DNA of 64,000 nucleotides from Aurantibacter crassamenti (lineage in GTDB: Bacteria > Bacteroidota > Bacteroidia > Flavobacteriales > Flavobacteriaceae), in NCBI RefSeq assembly GCF_016811105.1, contig NZ_JAFBGM010000002.1, positions 558,001-622,000 of the forward strand, given 5' to 3'. How positions within the stretch are numbered: the first letter of the stretch is position 1; each line of letters opens with the position of its first letter. Positions 16,891-25,038 of the stretch are shown piece after piece. The position numbers and the translations under genes are program-made. The notes under the pieces were generated by a model. That model searched no databases and was not told the DNA's origin. It saw only the letters and a list, made by a program, of their open reading frames with translations.

Positions 16891-18485
16891 GATTGCTTTT
16901 TTAATGTAAAATAAAATGTAGTGCCTGTATTTGGGTCACTTTCCAACCAAACCAAACCTTCATATAAGTCAATAATTTTCTTTACAATGGATAAACCTAT
17001 ACCCGTTGATCTTTCTTTATTCCCTACTGATTCAAAAATTTTAAATATTTTTTCATGATATTCTTTAGGAATTCCAACACCATTATCTTCTATGCTAAAC
17101 TGCCAATGTGTTGCGGTTTCTTTATAATCGATATTTACTAATCCAACCTCTCTTTCAATATGCACCACCGCATTACTCAAAAAGTTTTGAAATAATTGAT
17201 GGATTTTGGTTTTATCAGCATAAAGTGTTGGTAATTTCTTTACAATTTTAACTTGTACATGATCAGGAATATAAATGATATCAGTAATTTCCTTAATCAC
17301 CTCATTTACATCAACTTGTGTATTATCTACTACATCACTACTTACTGTGGAATATTTTAAGATTCCATCGATAAGTTTATCCATGGCCTCCACTTTTTCT
17401 TGCATCATATTTAATTGGCTTACACCATTTTCATCTAATACATTTTTATAATCTTCATACAGCCATGTCGAAAGTGCACTAATACTACGCAAGGGTGATT
17501 TTAAATCGTGAGATACTATATGTGCATATTCTTGCAAACCTTTATTGCTCTCTTCAAGTTCTTTTAATAATATTTCTCGTTCCTTCTCAAGATTATGTTG
17601 AGCTGAAATATCTTCAATCATTGCAACTTGATATTTTACTTTTCCACAAGTATCTTTAAAAGCATTTACCGATGTTTTAGCCCAAATATTTGTGCCATCT
17701 TTACGAAAATACTTTTTAACCACGGTGAAGTTATCAATTAAACCCGCCTCCATTTGGTTGTTAAGTTCATTCAGTTTATCGCTGTCTTCAGGAATCGAAA
17801 TTTCATCAACAGGCCTATTTTTTAATTCATTTTCTGAATATCCCAAAAGATTTTTAAAAGTTTTATTAGCAGTGATGATTATTCCCGATTGTTTTAGAAC
17901 AATACCTAAAGGTGAATTCTCTACAATTATATCAAGCTCCTTTTTTTGCTCAGCTAATAAATTTTTAATTTCTGTATCTTTTGTAATATCTCTAATTATG
18001 CCTTGTGCAGCAATCGGAACATTATTTTTATCATAAACTAAACTTCCATTAATATGTACAAATCTTTCTGATTTATCTTTTAGTATAATTTTTGATCTAT
18101 AATTTTTGAGCACCCCTAATTCACGTAGCGTTTGCATTGCTTCTAAATTATAATCCAAATATTCAGAAGGAATTAGGGCCGATAAATTTATCTTCTCCTT
18201 TTCAATATCATAGCCCAAAAATTCTTTTGCAGCAGAATTCATTTCTATAATATTCATATGCAAGTCTACAACTACATAAGGGTCTAAAATATTAGTAAAA
18301 ACTCCCTCGAGTTTATTTGTTTTTTCACTTAAAAGGTTTTCTAACCTGGCATTTGATTCTTTTAAATGAAAAGCAGTATCGTATAATTCTTTAGATTTTT
18401 CTTCTAAAATTTTTTCTGCTTGCGCCCGTGCCTTTTTTTGACGTTCTAGTGCTTTTTTTAGCAGCAATACTTCCTTATTATCCAT
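16887..18485 (-). CDS. PAS-PAS histidine kinase paired with H-NOX
   Basis: I choose the ATG at 18485, which overlaps the H-NOX stop as ATGGATAA; a further ATG at 18500 would add five residues. The 532-residue protein begins with a charged coiled coil (about 5–60; KKALERQKKARAQAEK), typical of kinases associated with H-NOX or FIST proteins. It continues with two PAS domains (about 60–170 and 180–300), HisKA (SHDLKSPLR, His at about 326) and an ATPase domain (NAVVH, DNGVGIP, STGIGLSIV). No membrane segment is present. H-NOX proteins usually inhibit the autophosphorylation of their partner kinase when NO is bound. Its 3' end overlaps the FIST gene by 4 nt. Confidence 0.88.
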   Translation of the reverse strand: MDNKEVLLLKKALERQKKARAQAEKILEEKSKELYDTAFHLKESNARLENLLSEKTNKLEGVFTNILDPYVVVDLHMNIIEMNSAAKEFLGYDIEKEKINLSALIPSEYLDYNLEAMQTLRELGVLKNYRSKIILKDKSERFVHINGSLVYDKNNVPIAAQGIIRDITKDTEIKNLLAEQKKELDIIVENSPLGIVLKQSGIIITANKTFKNLLGYSENELKNRPVDEISIPEDSDKLNELNNQMEAGLIDNFTVVKKYFRKDGTNIWAKTSVNAFKDTCGKVKYQVAMIEDISAQHNLEKEREILLKELEESNKGLQEYAHIVSHDLKSPLRSISALSTWLYEDYKNVLDENGVSQLNMMQEKVEAMDKLIDGILKYSTVSSDVVDNTQVDVNEVIKEITDIIYIPDHVQVKIVKKLPTLYADKTKIHQLFQNFLSNAVVHIEREVGLVNIDYKETATHWQFSIEDNGVGIPKEYHEKIFKIFESVGNKERSTGIGLSIVKKIIDLYEGLVWLESDPNTGTTFYFTLKKQS

Positions 18486-19020
18486 TTTGCGTAACATCAA
18501 ATTTTACTTCGGTACCGTCTTCTTTTAACAACTCATAAACAATTGTGGCACTACCATTATAATGTTCAAAGCACCTTTGCATTAATCCGTGAGCTAATCG
18601 ATATAATCCTCTTGAAGAACTATATATCATTGATATGGAAGTTTCAGTCTTTTCTAAAATCTTAAATGTGGGCAATTCCGCATCTGGATATAATTTTTTT
18701 ACATGAACATGTATATGGTCTTCAATGGAATTGAGTAAAGGAATTGGTGAATTGTAGTTTTCAATAACCTCTGGATGTGCTTTGCCCAGGCTATTAAATA
18801 AATATAATCCAAAAGTATATATTAGGTCATTAGCCGGAATAGCTACTTCTTTACTGAGATTGGTAATTAAGCTTACCATTTCATTAAAATCGTAGGTACC
18901 AACTGAAGTATAAATGCCCTCTGAAACTAAATCTGAATTTTCAATGATATTATCCGTAATCTCCAAACCAAAGGAAGATTCAACCATTTCTAAAAATTCA
19001 GTAAAAACAATGCCCTTCAT
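18478..19020 (-). CDS. H-NOX haem nitric-oxide-binding protein
   Basis: The 180-residue protein aligns along its whole length with bacterial H-NOX domains, starting MKGIVFTEFLE. It has the proximal haem histidine (His104 in DHIHVHVKKLY) and the invariant YxSxR haem-propionate motif (Tyr133, Ser135, Arg137). At the position aligned by eye with distal Tyr140 of the Thermoanaerobacter H-NOX it carries Leu142, as in forms that bind NO and exclude O2. It would sense NO in the cytoplasm and signal to the kinase encoded next, whose start overlaps its stop by 8 nt. A 77-nt gap separates it from the CheY-like gene upstream. Confidence 0.95.
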   Translation of the reverse strand: MKGIVFTEFLEMVESSFGLEITDNIIENSDLVSEGIYTSVGTYDFNEMVSLITNLSKEVAIPANDLIYTFGLYLFNSLGKAHPEVIENYNSPIPLLNSIEDHIHVHVKKLYPDAELPTFKILEKTETSISMIYSSSRGLYRLAHGLMQRCFEHYNGSATIVYELLKEDGTEVKFDVTQNG

Positions 19021-19097
19021 AACTCTAATTTATAAGAGTATAAAAGTAAGAAATGTATTACAGTATAAAATATTTTGTTGTGAAATGAAGGATTTTG

Positions 19098-19499
19098 TTA
19101 GGCTTTAACTAGCTCATTTACTTCCCAGTACTCAAAAACTTTTTTAATCTTAGCTTCATAGTCCTCATATTTTAAAGGCTTTAAGACGTATCCTGCAATT
19201 CCAATTTTATAACATTCTAAAAGATCGGCTCTATTTTCAGATGTTGTCAATACAATTGTTGGCAGATATTTCATTACGCTATCTGCTTTAAGAATCTGTA
19301 AGAATTCTATACCACTCATTTTAGGCATGTTTAAGTCTAAAAGTATGATATCAGGTAAATCTGCATCTGATTTTAAAATATTTAATGCTTCTTCCCCATT
19401 TTTAGCTTCGGTAATAGTGTGTTTTGTATCTAATTTAGAAACCGTTCGCAAAAGCTTCATTGTTTCAATTTTATCGTCTTCAATAAATAATACTTTCAT
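19098..19499 (-). CDS. Single-domain CheY-like response regulator
   Basis: The 133-residue protein is one receiver domain with Asp8-Asp9, phosphoacceptor Asp55 (LLDLNMPK), Thr85 and Lys107 (VLKP), and no output domain. It is the first gene of the signalling operon. As a stand-alone receiver it could be a Spo0F-like carrier that accepts phosphate from one or both kinases and passes it to the Hpt protein, or it could bind a target directly. A pair of LytTR-type direct repeats lies 59–92 nt upstream of its ATG. Confidence 0.9.
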   Translation of the reverse strand: MKVLFIEDDKIETMKLLRTVSKLDTKHTITEAKNGEEALNILKSDADLPDIILLDLNMPKMSGIEFLQILKADSVMKYLPTIVLTTSENRADLLECYKIGIAGYVLKPLKYEDYEAKIKKVFEYWEVNELVKA

Positions 19500-19557
19500 A
19501 GCACGTTGTTTTTATTTGAGACAAAAGTCAGAAATAACATCGAAATGCATTTAGCTG

Positions 19558-19591
19558 TGTAGACGAATGGAAAATTACTGTAGACGAATGG
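19558..19591 (-). promoter_or_regulatory. LytTR-type operator: two 13-bp direct repeats, 21-bp period
   Basis: TGTAGACGAATGG occurs at 19558–19570 and again at 19579–19591. Read on the minus strand, the 9-mers TCCATTCGT and ACCATTCGT each match the LytTR consensus [TA][AC][CA]GTTN[AG][TG] at 8 of 9 positions, and the 12-bp gap is the family spacing. A weak -7 box (GACTTTTG, 19522–19529) lies 28 nt downstream with no -33 element. This fits activator-dependent transcription of the operon by its own LytTR protein. Confidence 0.7.
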
Positions 19592-19797
19592 TAAACGTAG
19601 CTCGATTAAAGAAAAAGTTGAGTCCTAATTTTTAATATAATTATGATATTAAGCCCTAATTTGTACATTTAAAAATAAAATCACCCTCTTTATTATTAGG
19701 GGTAATAAATAAAAAAGAACGCTTTTTATGGCTCCTTTAATAAAAATTTATTTGATTTATGAGTTTTTAACATTTAATATGCAATAAAATAGAAAAA

Positions 19798-20316
19798 ATG
19801 AATACGTTTTTAGATAATATAAACTGGGAATTTATTTTAGCAATTTTAGCTATTGCAATAAGTATATATTCCATTTTGTTGCAAAGAAAGCACAATACTT
19901 TATCCTATAAACCTATTCCAGTTATTGTCAAATACAATTACAGCAGCCATATTTCAGTAAAATTATGGAACAAAGGAACCGGTCCATTAATAATAAAATC
20001 AGTTGAAGTTGATAAATTTCAGAACCTTGTAGATTCCTTGTCCTTAAATATTAAGACATTCGTATTTGTTGAGTACATCAATGATTTTAGAGAAAGAGCA
20101 ATCTCATCAAATGATTATTTAAATATGATTGAATTTAAAATTCGATATGATGAGTCTAAAACACCAGAAGAATATGAAATAGCATTACAAGAAATTAAGA
20201 ACGAATTACATGAAAAAATAATCACATTAATCTACACTGATATTTTTAACAATTATAACACATATAAAAGTATCCCTTTAAATTTTAAAGATAGCAAGGA
20301 CGAGATTGAAGTTTAA
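19798..20316 (+). CDS. Hypothetical protein with one N-terminal membrane helix
   Basis: The 172-residue protein has one membrane segment at about residues 12–28, followed by a basic stop-transfer (QRKH) and a mixed soluble domain of about 140 residues with an acidic C terminus. I do not recognise a family; the architecture resembles small membrane-anchored proteins of unknown role in Bacteroidota. It is transcribed away from the signalling operon across a 298-bp gap and converges on pcm. No partner or catalytic motif is visible. Confidence 0.65.
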   Translation: MNTFLDNINWEFILAILAIAISIYSILLQRKHNTLSYKPIPVIVKYNYSSHISVKLWNKGTGPLIIKSVEVDKFQNLVDSLSLNIKTFVFVEYINDFRERAISSNDYLNMIEFKIRYDESKTPEEYEIALQEIKNELHEKIITLIYTDIFNNYNTYKSIPLNFKDSKDEIEV

Positions 20317-20345
20317 AAGTATTCTTAGAATTTTCAAAAATTTCC

Positions 20346-20987
20346 TCAATTTTTATCTTCCAAAAGCGGAACAAATCTAAAATTACCAAACTCCTTTTTT
20401 TCAAATTCGGTGGCCGAAGTGCGCACATATAAGGTCATAATCTGATCTTCATCACCAACAGGAATAACAAGTCGCCCACCAACTTTTAATTGGCCTAATA
20501 AAGCTTTCGGAGTTTCTGGAGCGCCAGCAGTAACAACAATACTATCAAAAGGTGCCTCTTCAGGCATCCCTTTATAACCATCACCAAAAATCATTTTCTT
20601 AGGACGATACCCCATTTTTTTAAAAAAGAGTTTTGTCTTTTTAAAAAGTTCTAATTGTCGTTCTATAGAATATACCTGTGCTCTCAATAACAATAATACC
20701 GCTGTCTGATAACCACTACCTGTGCCTATTTCAAGAATTTTTTGTCCGGGTTTCACCTGAAGAAGTTCAGATTGAAAAGCAACAGTATAAGGTTGAGAAA
20801 TAGTTTGACCAGCTGCAATAGGAAAAGCTTTGTCTTGATAAGCATGGCCTTCAAAACTACTATCCATAAAAAAGTGTCGAGGTATTAAACGAATTGCATC
20901 AAGAATTTTTTTGTCTGATATGCCCTTTTCAATTAGCACTTCTGCTAATTTGTTGCGCATGCCACTGTGTTTTAAAGTATCCTTCAA
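20346..20987 (-). CDS. pcm: Protein-L-isoaspartate O-methyltransferase
   Basis: The 213-residue protein is the normal length for PIMT, which methylates L-isoaspartyl residues using S-adenosylmethionine and so starts repair of aged proteins. Visible motifs are the pre-motif region GQTISQPYTVA (60–70), SAM motif I ILEIGTGSGYQ (84–94) and the post-motif GDGYKG loop (about 135–140). The start appears to be TTG, since MKDTLKH-like starts are usual in the family and no nearby ATG fits. Divergent from the Gfo/Idh gene across about 200 nt. Confidence 0.92.
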   Translation of the reverse strand: MKDTLKHSGMRNKLAEVLIEKGISDKKILDAIRLIPRHFFMDSSFEGHAYQDKAFPIAAGQTISQPYTVAFQSELLQVKPGQKILEIGTGSGYQTAVLLLLRAQVYSIERQLELFKKTKLFFKKMGYRPKKMIFGDGYKGMPEEAPFDSIVVTAGAPETPKALLGQLKVGGRLVIPVGDEDQIMTLYVRTSATEFEKKEFGNFRFVPLLEDKN

Positions 20988-21190
20988 AGGTTTGGTTTTG
21001 GATTGTAAAGTTAGCGAAGAAAATCAAATTTTCAATTACTTAAAAATGGGAAATAACACATAAAACTGAATTTTTTAAACATAAAATATGTCATGCCAAT
21101 TTGATAAATTCATTAATAATTAAGGCTAAGATGCTTAGTCTAATTTCTTATCCCTAACTATTCACTATTTTTGAGTTAAAAATTACAAAC

Positions 21191-22156
21191 ATGTTAAAAG
21201 TTGGTGTTTTAGGCGCTGGTCATTTAGGTAAAATTCATTTACGATTACTAAATGAATCTGATAAATATGAGTTAGTAGGTTTCTTTGATGCCGACGCTAT
21301 AAATGGAAAAAAGGTCTCTGATGAATTCGGATATACGTATTTTGATAACATCAATAATTTAATTGATGCTGTTGATGTAGTTGACATAGTAACCCCTACC
21401 CTTTCTCACTTTGATTGTGCTCAAAAATCAATAAAAAAAGGCAAACATATTTTTATAGAAAAACCAATCACTAATACTTATGAAGAAGCAAGCGAACTGC
21501 TTGAATTGGAAAAAGAGTATAATATAAAAGGTCAAGTGGGCCATGTTGAGCGATTCAATCCTGCATTTAGTGCAGTAAAAGATAATATCAAAAACCCAAT
21601 GTTTATTGAGTCGCATCGACTTGCAGAATTTAATCCGCGTGGCACAGATGTACCTGTGGTTTTAGATTTAATGATTCATGATATTGATGCTATTTTAAGC
21701 GTAGTAGATTCTGAGGTAACCCAAATTAATGCAAGTGGAGTTTCTGTAATTAGCAATTCGCCAGATATTGCAAATGCACGTATTGAATTTGAAAATGGTT
21801 GTGTAGCAAATTTAACCGCAAGCAGAATTTCATTAAAGAACATGCGTAAATCACGTTTCTTTCAAAAAGATGCGTACATCGCTGTTGATTTTCTAGAGAA
21901 GAAAGTTGAGGTCGTTAAAATGAAAGATGCACCTGATGAAGTAGGCGACTTTGATATGGTTTTACAGAATGCAGAAGGCCAAAAGAAACAGATTTATTTT
22001 GAAAACCCTGAAATAGAATCTAATAATGCAATTAAAGATGAATTAGAAGCCTTTGCTGATGCCATTGTAAATAACACCACGCCAGTTGTTTCATTAAAGC
22101 AAGGCGCAAAAGCTCTTGAAGTAGCGTTACGTATAATTGATTCATTTAAAAAATAA
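21191..22156 (+). CDS. Gfo/Idh/MocA-family oxidoreductase
   Basis: The 321-residue protein has an N-terminal NAD(P)-binding Rossmann fold (GVLGAGHLGKIH, residues 5–16), the family EKP motif at 90–92 and the catalytic-region segment DLMIHDID at about 161–168. It is a cytosolic NAD(P)-dependent dehydrogenase; the substrate, often a sugar or inositol derivative, cannot be deduced. It starts a plus-strand run in which hbd follows 3 nt after the stop and yggS 7 nt after that, so the three genes are probably cotranscribed. Confidence 0.88.
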   Translation: MLKVGVLGAGHLGKIHLRLLNESDKYELVGFFDADAINGKKVSDEFGYTYFDNINNLIDAVDVVDIVTPTLSHFDCAQKSIKKGKHIFIEKPITNTYEEASELLELEKEYNIKGQVGHVERFNPAFSAVKDNIKNPMFIESHRLAEFNPRGTDVPVVLDLMIHDIDAILSVVDSEVTQINASGVSVISNSPDIANARIEFENGCVANLTASRISLKNMRKSRFFQKDAYIAVDFLEKKVEVVKMKDAPDEVGDFDMVLQNAEGQKKQIYFENPEIESNNAIKDELEAFADAIVNNTTPVVSLKQGAKALEVALRIIDSFKK

Positions 22157-22159
22157 TTT

Positions 22160-23044
22160 ATGAAAATAGCAGTCATTGGTGCAGGCACAATGGGCAACGG
22201 AATAGCTCATGTATTTGCACAAAACGGTTTTGAAGTTCGTTTGATTGATATCTCAGATGAGGCATTGAACAATGGTTTGGCTACCATTTCAAAAAACTTA
22301 GATCGATTGATTGCTAAAGAAAAAATAACTAAAAGTGATAAGCAATCAACTTTAGAAAAAATATCAAAACATTCTGATTTAGCCGAAGGTGTAAAAGACG
22401 TTGATTTAGTTGTTGAGGCAGCAACTGAAAATTTAGAATTAAAACTAAAAATTTTTAAAGACCTTGATTTGTATTGTGATGCTAAAACCATTTTAGCATC
22501 AAATACGTCGTCAATTTCAATTACCCAAATTGCTTCGGTTACTGAAAGAGCAGATAAGATAATCGGTATGCATTTTATGAATCCGGTGCCAATTATGCAA
22601 TTGGTTGAAATAATTCGAGGTTATAATACTTCAGAATCAACAACTAAAACGATTATGCAGCTTTCAGAACAACTTGGTAAAACACCAACTGAAGTACATG
22701 ATTATCCTGGTTTTGTTGCCAACCGTATTTTAATGCCCATGATTAATGAAGCGATTGAAACTTTATACAATGGAATTGCCGGTGTTTCTGAAATTGATAC
22801 CGTAATGAAATTAGGCATGGGCCACCCAATGGGGCCACTGCAGTTAGCTGATTTTATAGGGCTCGATGTTTGTCTTTCAATAATGAATGTGATGTATGAC
22901 GGTTTTAAAAATCCGAAGTACGCCCCTTGCCCTTTACTTGTAAACATGGTAATGGCCGGAAAATTAGGTGTAAAATCTAGTGAAGGCTTTTACGATTATT
23001 CTACATCACGAAAAGCAGAAACCGTTTCTTCTCAATTCAAATAG
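22160..23044 (+). CDS. hbd: 3-hydroxybutyryl-CoA dehydrogenase
   Basis: The 294-residue protein fits the FadB-type 3-hydroxyacyl-CoA dehydrogenase fold: NAD site GAGTMGNG (7–14), Ser117 in ASNTSS, the catalytic His138/Glu150 pair (MHFMNPVP ... LVE) and the C-terminal domain ending GFYDY. It interconverts acetoacetyl-CoA and 3-hydroxybutyryl-CoA in short-chain fatty-acid metabolism. It follows the Gfo/Idh gene by 3 nt and precedes yggS by 7 nt. Confidence 0.92.
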   Translation: MKIAVIGAGTMGNGIAHVFAQNGFEVRLIDISDEALNNGLATISKNLDRLIAKEKITKSDKQSTLEKISKHSDLAEGVKDVDLVVEAATENLELKLKIFKDLDLYCDAKTILASNTSSISITQIASVTERADKIIGMHFMNPVPIMQLVEIIRGYNTSESTTKTIMQLSEQLGKTPTEVHDYPGFVANRILMPMINEAIETLYNGIAGVSEIDTVMKLGMGHPMGPLQLADFIGLDVCLSIMNVMYDGFKNPKYAPCPLLVNMVMAGKLGVKSSEGFYDYSTSRKAETVSSQFK

Positions 23045-23051
23045 TATTTAA

Positions 23052-23711
23052 ATGACTATCAAAAAAAATCTAGCTGAAATAAAAAACAGTTTACCTGAAC
23101 ACGTCACTTTGGTTGCTGTATCAAAGACAAAACCAAACGAGGCTATTGAAGAAGCTTATGAAAGTGGCCAACGAATCTTTGGCGAAAATAAGGTTCAGGA
23201 AATGGTGCAGAAATGGGAAACACTACCTAAAGATATTGAATGGCATATGATTGGGCATTTGCAACGGAACAAAGTGAAATACATGGCAGAATTTGTGTCA
23301 TTAATTCATGGTGTAGATAGCTTCCGGTTGTTGCAAGAAATCAATAAACAAGCTGCAAAACATAATCGTGTTATAGATTGTCTTTTTCAAATTCACATTG
23401 CAGAAGAAGATACAAAGTTCGGTCTTGATGAAAAAGAGCTTCTCGAAATTACATCATCCGAAGAATTTAAAAAGCTAAAACATATTAGAATTGTAGGTTT
23501 GATGGGCATGGCAACATTTACTTCTGACCAAATACAAATTGAAAAAGAATTTAAACAATTGAAAGCTATTTTTGATAATCTAACGAATAGTTTACCCAAT
23601 ATTTCTATTCTATCTACAGGTATGAGCGGTGACTATAAAATAGCGATTAAAGAAGGTAGTACTATGGTCCGCGTGGGAAGTAGTATCTTTGGTTCTAGAA
23701 ATTACCACTAG
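23052..23711 (+). CDS. yggS: YggS-family pyridoxal-phosphate homeostasis protein
   Basis: The 219-residue protein is a single-domain alanine-racemase-like barrel with no C-terminal racemase domain. The PLP lysine is Lys25 (AVSKTKP), followed by the FGENKVQE segment and the C-terminal phosphate-binding STGMSGDY and RVGSSIFG motifs. Members buffer and deliver PLP rather than catalyse a known reaction. It is in the plus-strand run with hbd. Confidence 0.92.
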   Translation: MTIKKNLAEIKNSLPEHVTLVAVSKTKPNEAIEEAYESGQRIFGENKVQEMVQKWETLPKDIEWHMIGHLQRNKVKYMAEFVSLIHGVDSFRLLQEINKQAAKHNRVIDCLFQIHIAEEDTKFGLDEKELLEITSSEEFKKLKHIRIVGLMGMATFTSDQIQIEKEFKQLKAIFDNLTNSLPNISILSTGMSGDYKIAIKEGSTMVRVGSSIFGSRNYH

Positions 23712-23752
23712 ATTTAAGCAGGACTATAATCCTGATAGTCTTAAAAAAATAT

Positions 23753-25036
23753 ATGTACACAGTTCTTGATATTGAGACAACCGGCGGAAAATACAATGAA
23801 GAAGGCATAACTGAAATTGCTATTCATAAGTTTGACGGCCATGAAGTAGTTGATAAATTTATAAGTCTTGTAAATCCTGAAAAAGAAATACAGCCCTTTG
23901 TAGTAAAGCTCACTGGCATAAATAATAATATGCTACATTCAGCACCTAAATTTCATGAAGTAGCCAAGCGCATTGTTGAAATTACAGAAGGTACTGTACT
24001 TGTTGCTCACAATGCACAATTTGATTATCGCATACTACGAACCGAATTTAGACGCTTAGGGTATGATTTTGAGCGACAAACAATTTGTACAGTAGATTTA
24101 TCAAAAAAGTTACTACCAGATGCGGAGTCACACAGTTTAGGTAAACTAGTACGTTCATTGGGTATTGCGGTAAGTGACCGGCACCGTGCAAATGGCGATG
24201 CCTTAGCTACCTTAAAATTATTCAAACTTTTATTAGCTAAAGATTCAGAAAAAGCCATTATAAAAACGGTACTCAGAGAGGCTAGTACTGGTGAACTTTC
24301 TGATAGACTTTTAGATATTGTTGAAACCTTACCCATTGCCACGGGCGTATTTTACATGCATAATAAGGATAGTGAAATTATCTACTTATCAAAGTCTAGT
24401 AATATAAAAAAAAGGGTAAACCAACAATTTATAAAACCTGGATCAAGAGCTCGAAAACTTCAAAAAGAAACCCGTAAAGTAACTTTTGAAAAAACTGGTA
24501 GCGACTTAATCGCGCAATTAAAAGAATACGAAGAATTGAAACGTATTCGACCGCGTTATAATCAAGCAAAAGGAAAATTATTTAATTATGGTTTATATTC
24601 TGAAAAGGATAGTAAAGGTTTAATTAAATTAAAGGTTGTACCACTTATCAAAGGTGAAAAGGCGATTATAACTTTTAATGGCGCTGAATCCGGAGCCAGT
24701 TTCTTACAGAAAATTAGTAACGAAATATGCGCTGACAAATCAGATATTGTAACTTACAATGCAGAAATAGAAAAGCTACTTTTAAAATATAGGATTGTTA
24801 AACGGACATTAATAATAAAAGATAAAGGCCGTGAAATTGGTGAGCAGAGTGTAATTTATATAAAAAATGGAATTTATAAAGGTTATGGTTATTGCGAATT
24901 AAACCATCAAATAAATAATATTCATATCTTAGAATCAATTATTACACCAGCAAAGGGCGATGCAAATACCAATCATTTTATCACAACACACCTTCGTAAA
25001 AAGGGCAGCCATTTGATTGAAGAAATAAATCCATAA
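23753..25036 (+). CDS. DnaQ-like exonuclease fused to a degenerate GIY-YIG domain
   Basis: The 427-residue protein begins with a DEDDh 3'-5' exonuclease domain (about 1–165): Asp6/Glu8 in LDIETTGG, the VAHNAQFD box (Asp91 region) and HRANGDA near 148. A GIY-YIG module like the UvrC N-terminal/Cho nuclease follows (about 190–275). The signature here reads GVFY ... IYLSKS, so the glycine of the YIG half is replaced by serine, though SNIKKRV and the downstream PRYNQ-like region are kept. The C-terminal ~150 residues are of unknown fold. It may act in DNA repair or proofreading. The K+ channel gene starts 2 nt downstream. Confidence 0.82.
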   Translation: MYTVLDIETTGGKYNEEGITEIAIHKFDGHEVVDKFISLVNPEKEIQPFVVKLTGINNNMLHSAPKFHEVAKRIVEITEGTVLVAHNAQFDYRILRTEFRRLGYDFERQTICTVDLSKKLLPDAESHSLGKLVRSLGIAVSDRHRANGDALATLKLFKLLLAKDSEKAIIKTVLREASTGELSDRLLDIVETLPIATGVFYMHNKDSEIIYLSKSSNIKKRVNQQFIKPGSRARKLQKETRKVTFEKTGSDLIAQLKEYEELKRIRPRYNQAKGKLFNYGLYSEKDSKGLIKLKVVPLIKGEKAIITFNGAESGASFLQKISNEICADKSDIVTYNAEIEKLLLKYRIVKRTLIIKDKGREIGEQSVIYIKNGIYKGYGYCELNHQINNIHILESIITPAKGDANTNHFITTHLRKKGSHLIEEINP

Positions 25037-25038
25037 TT

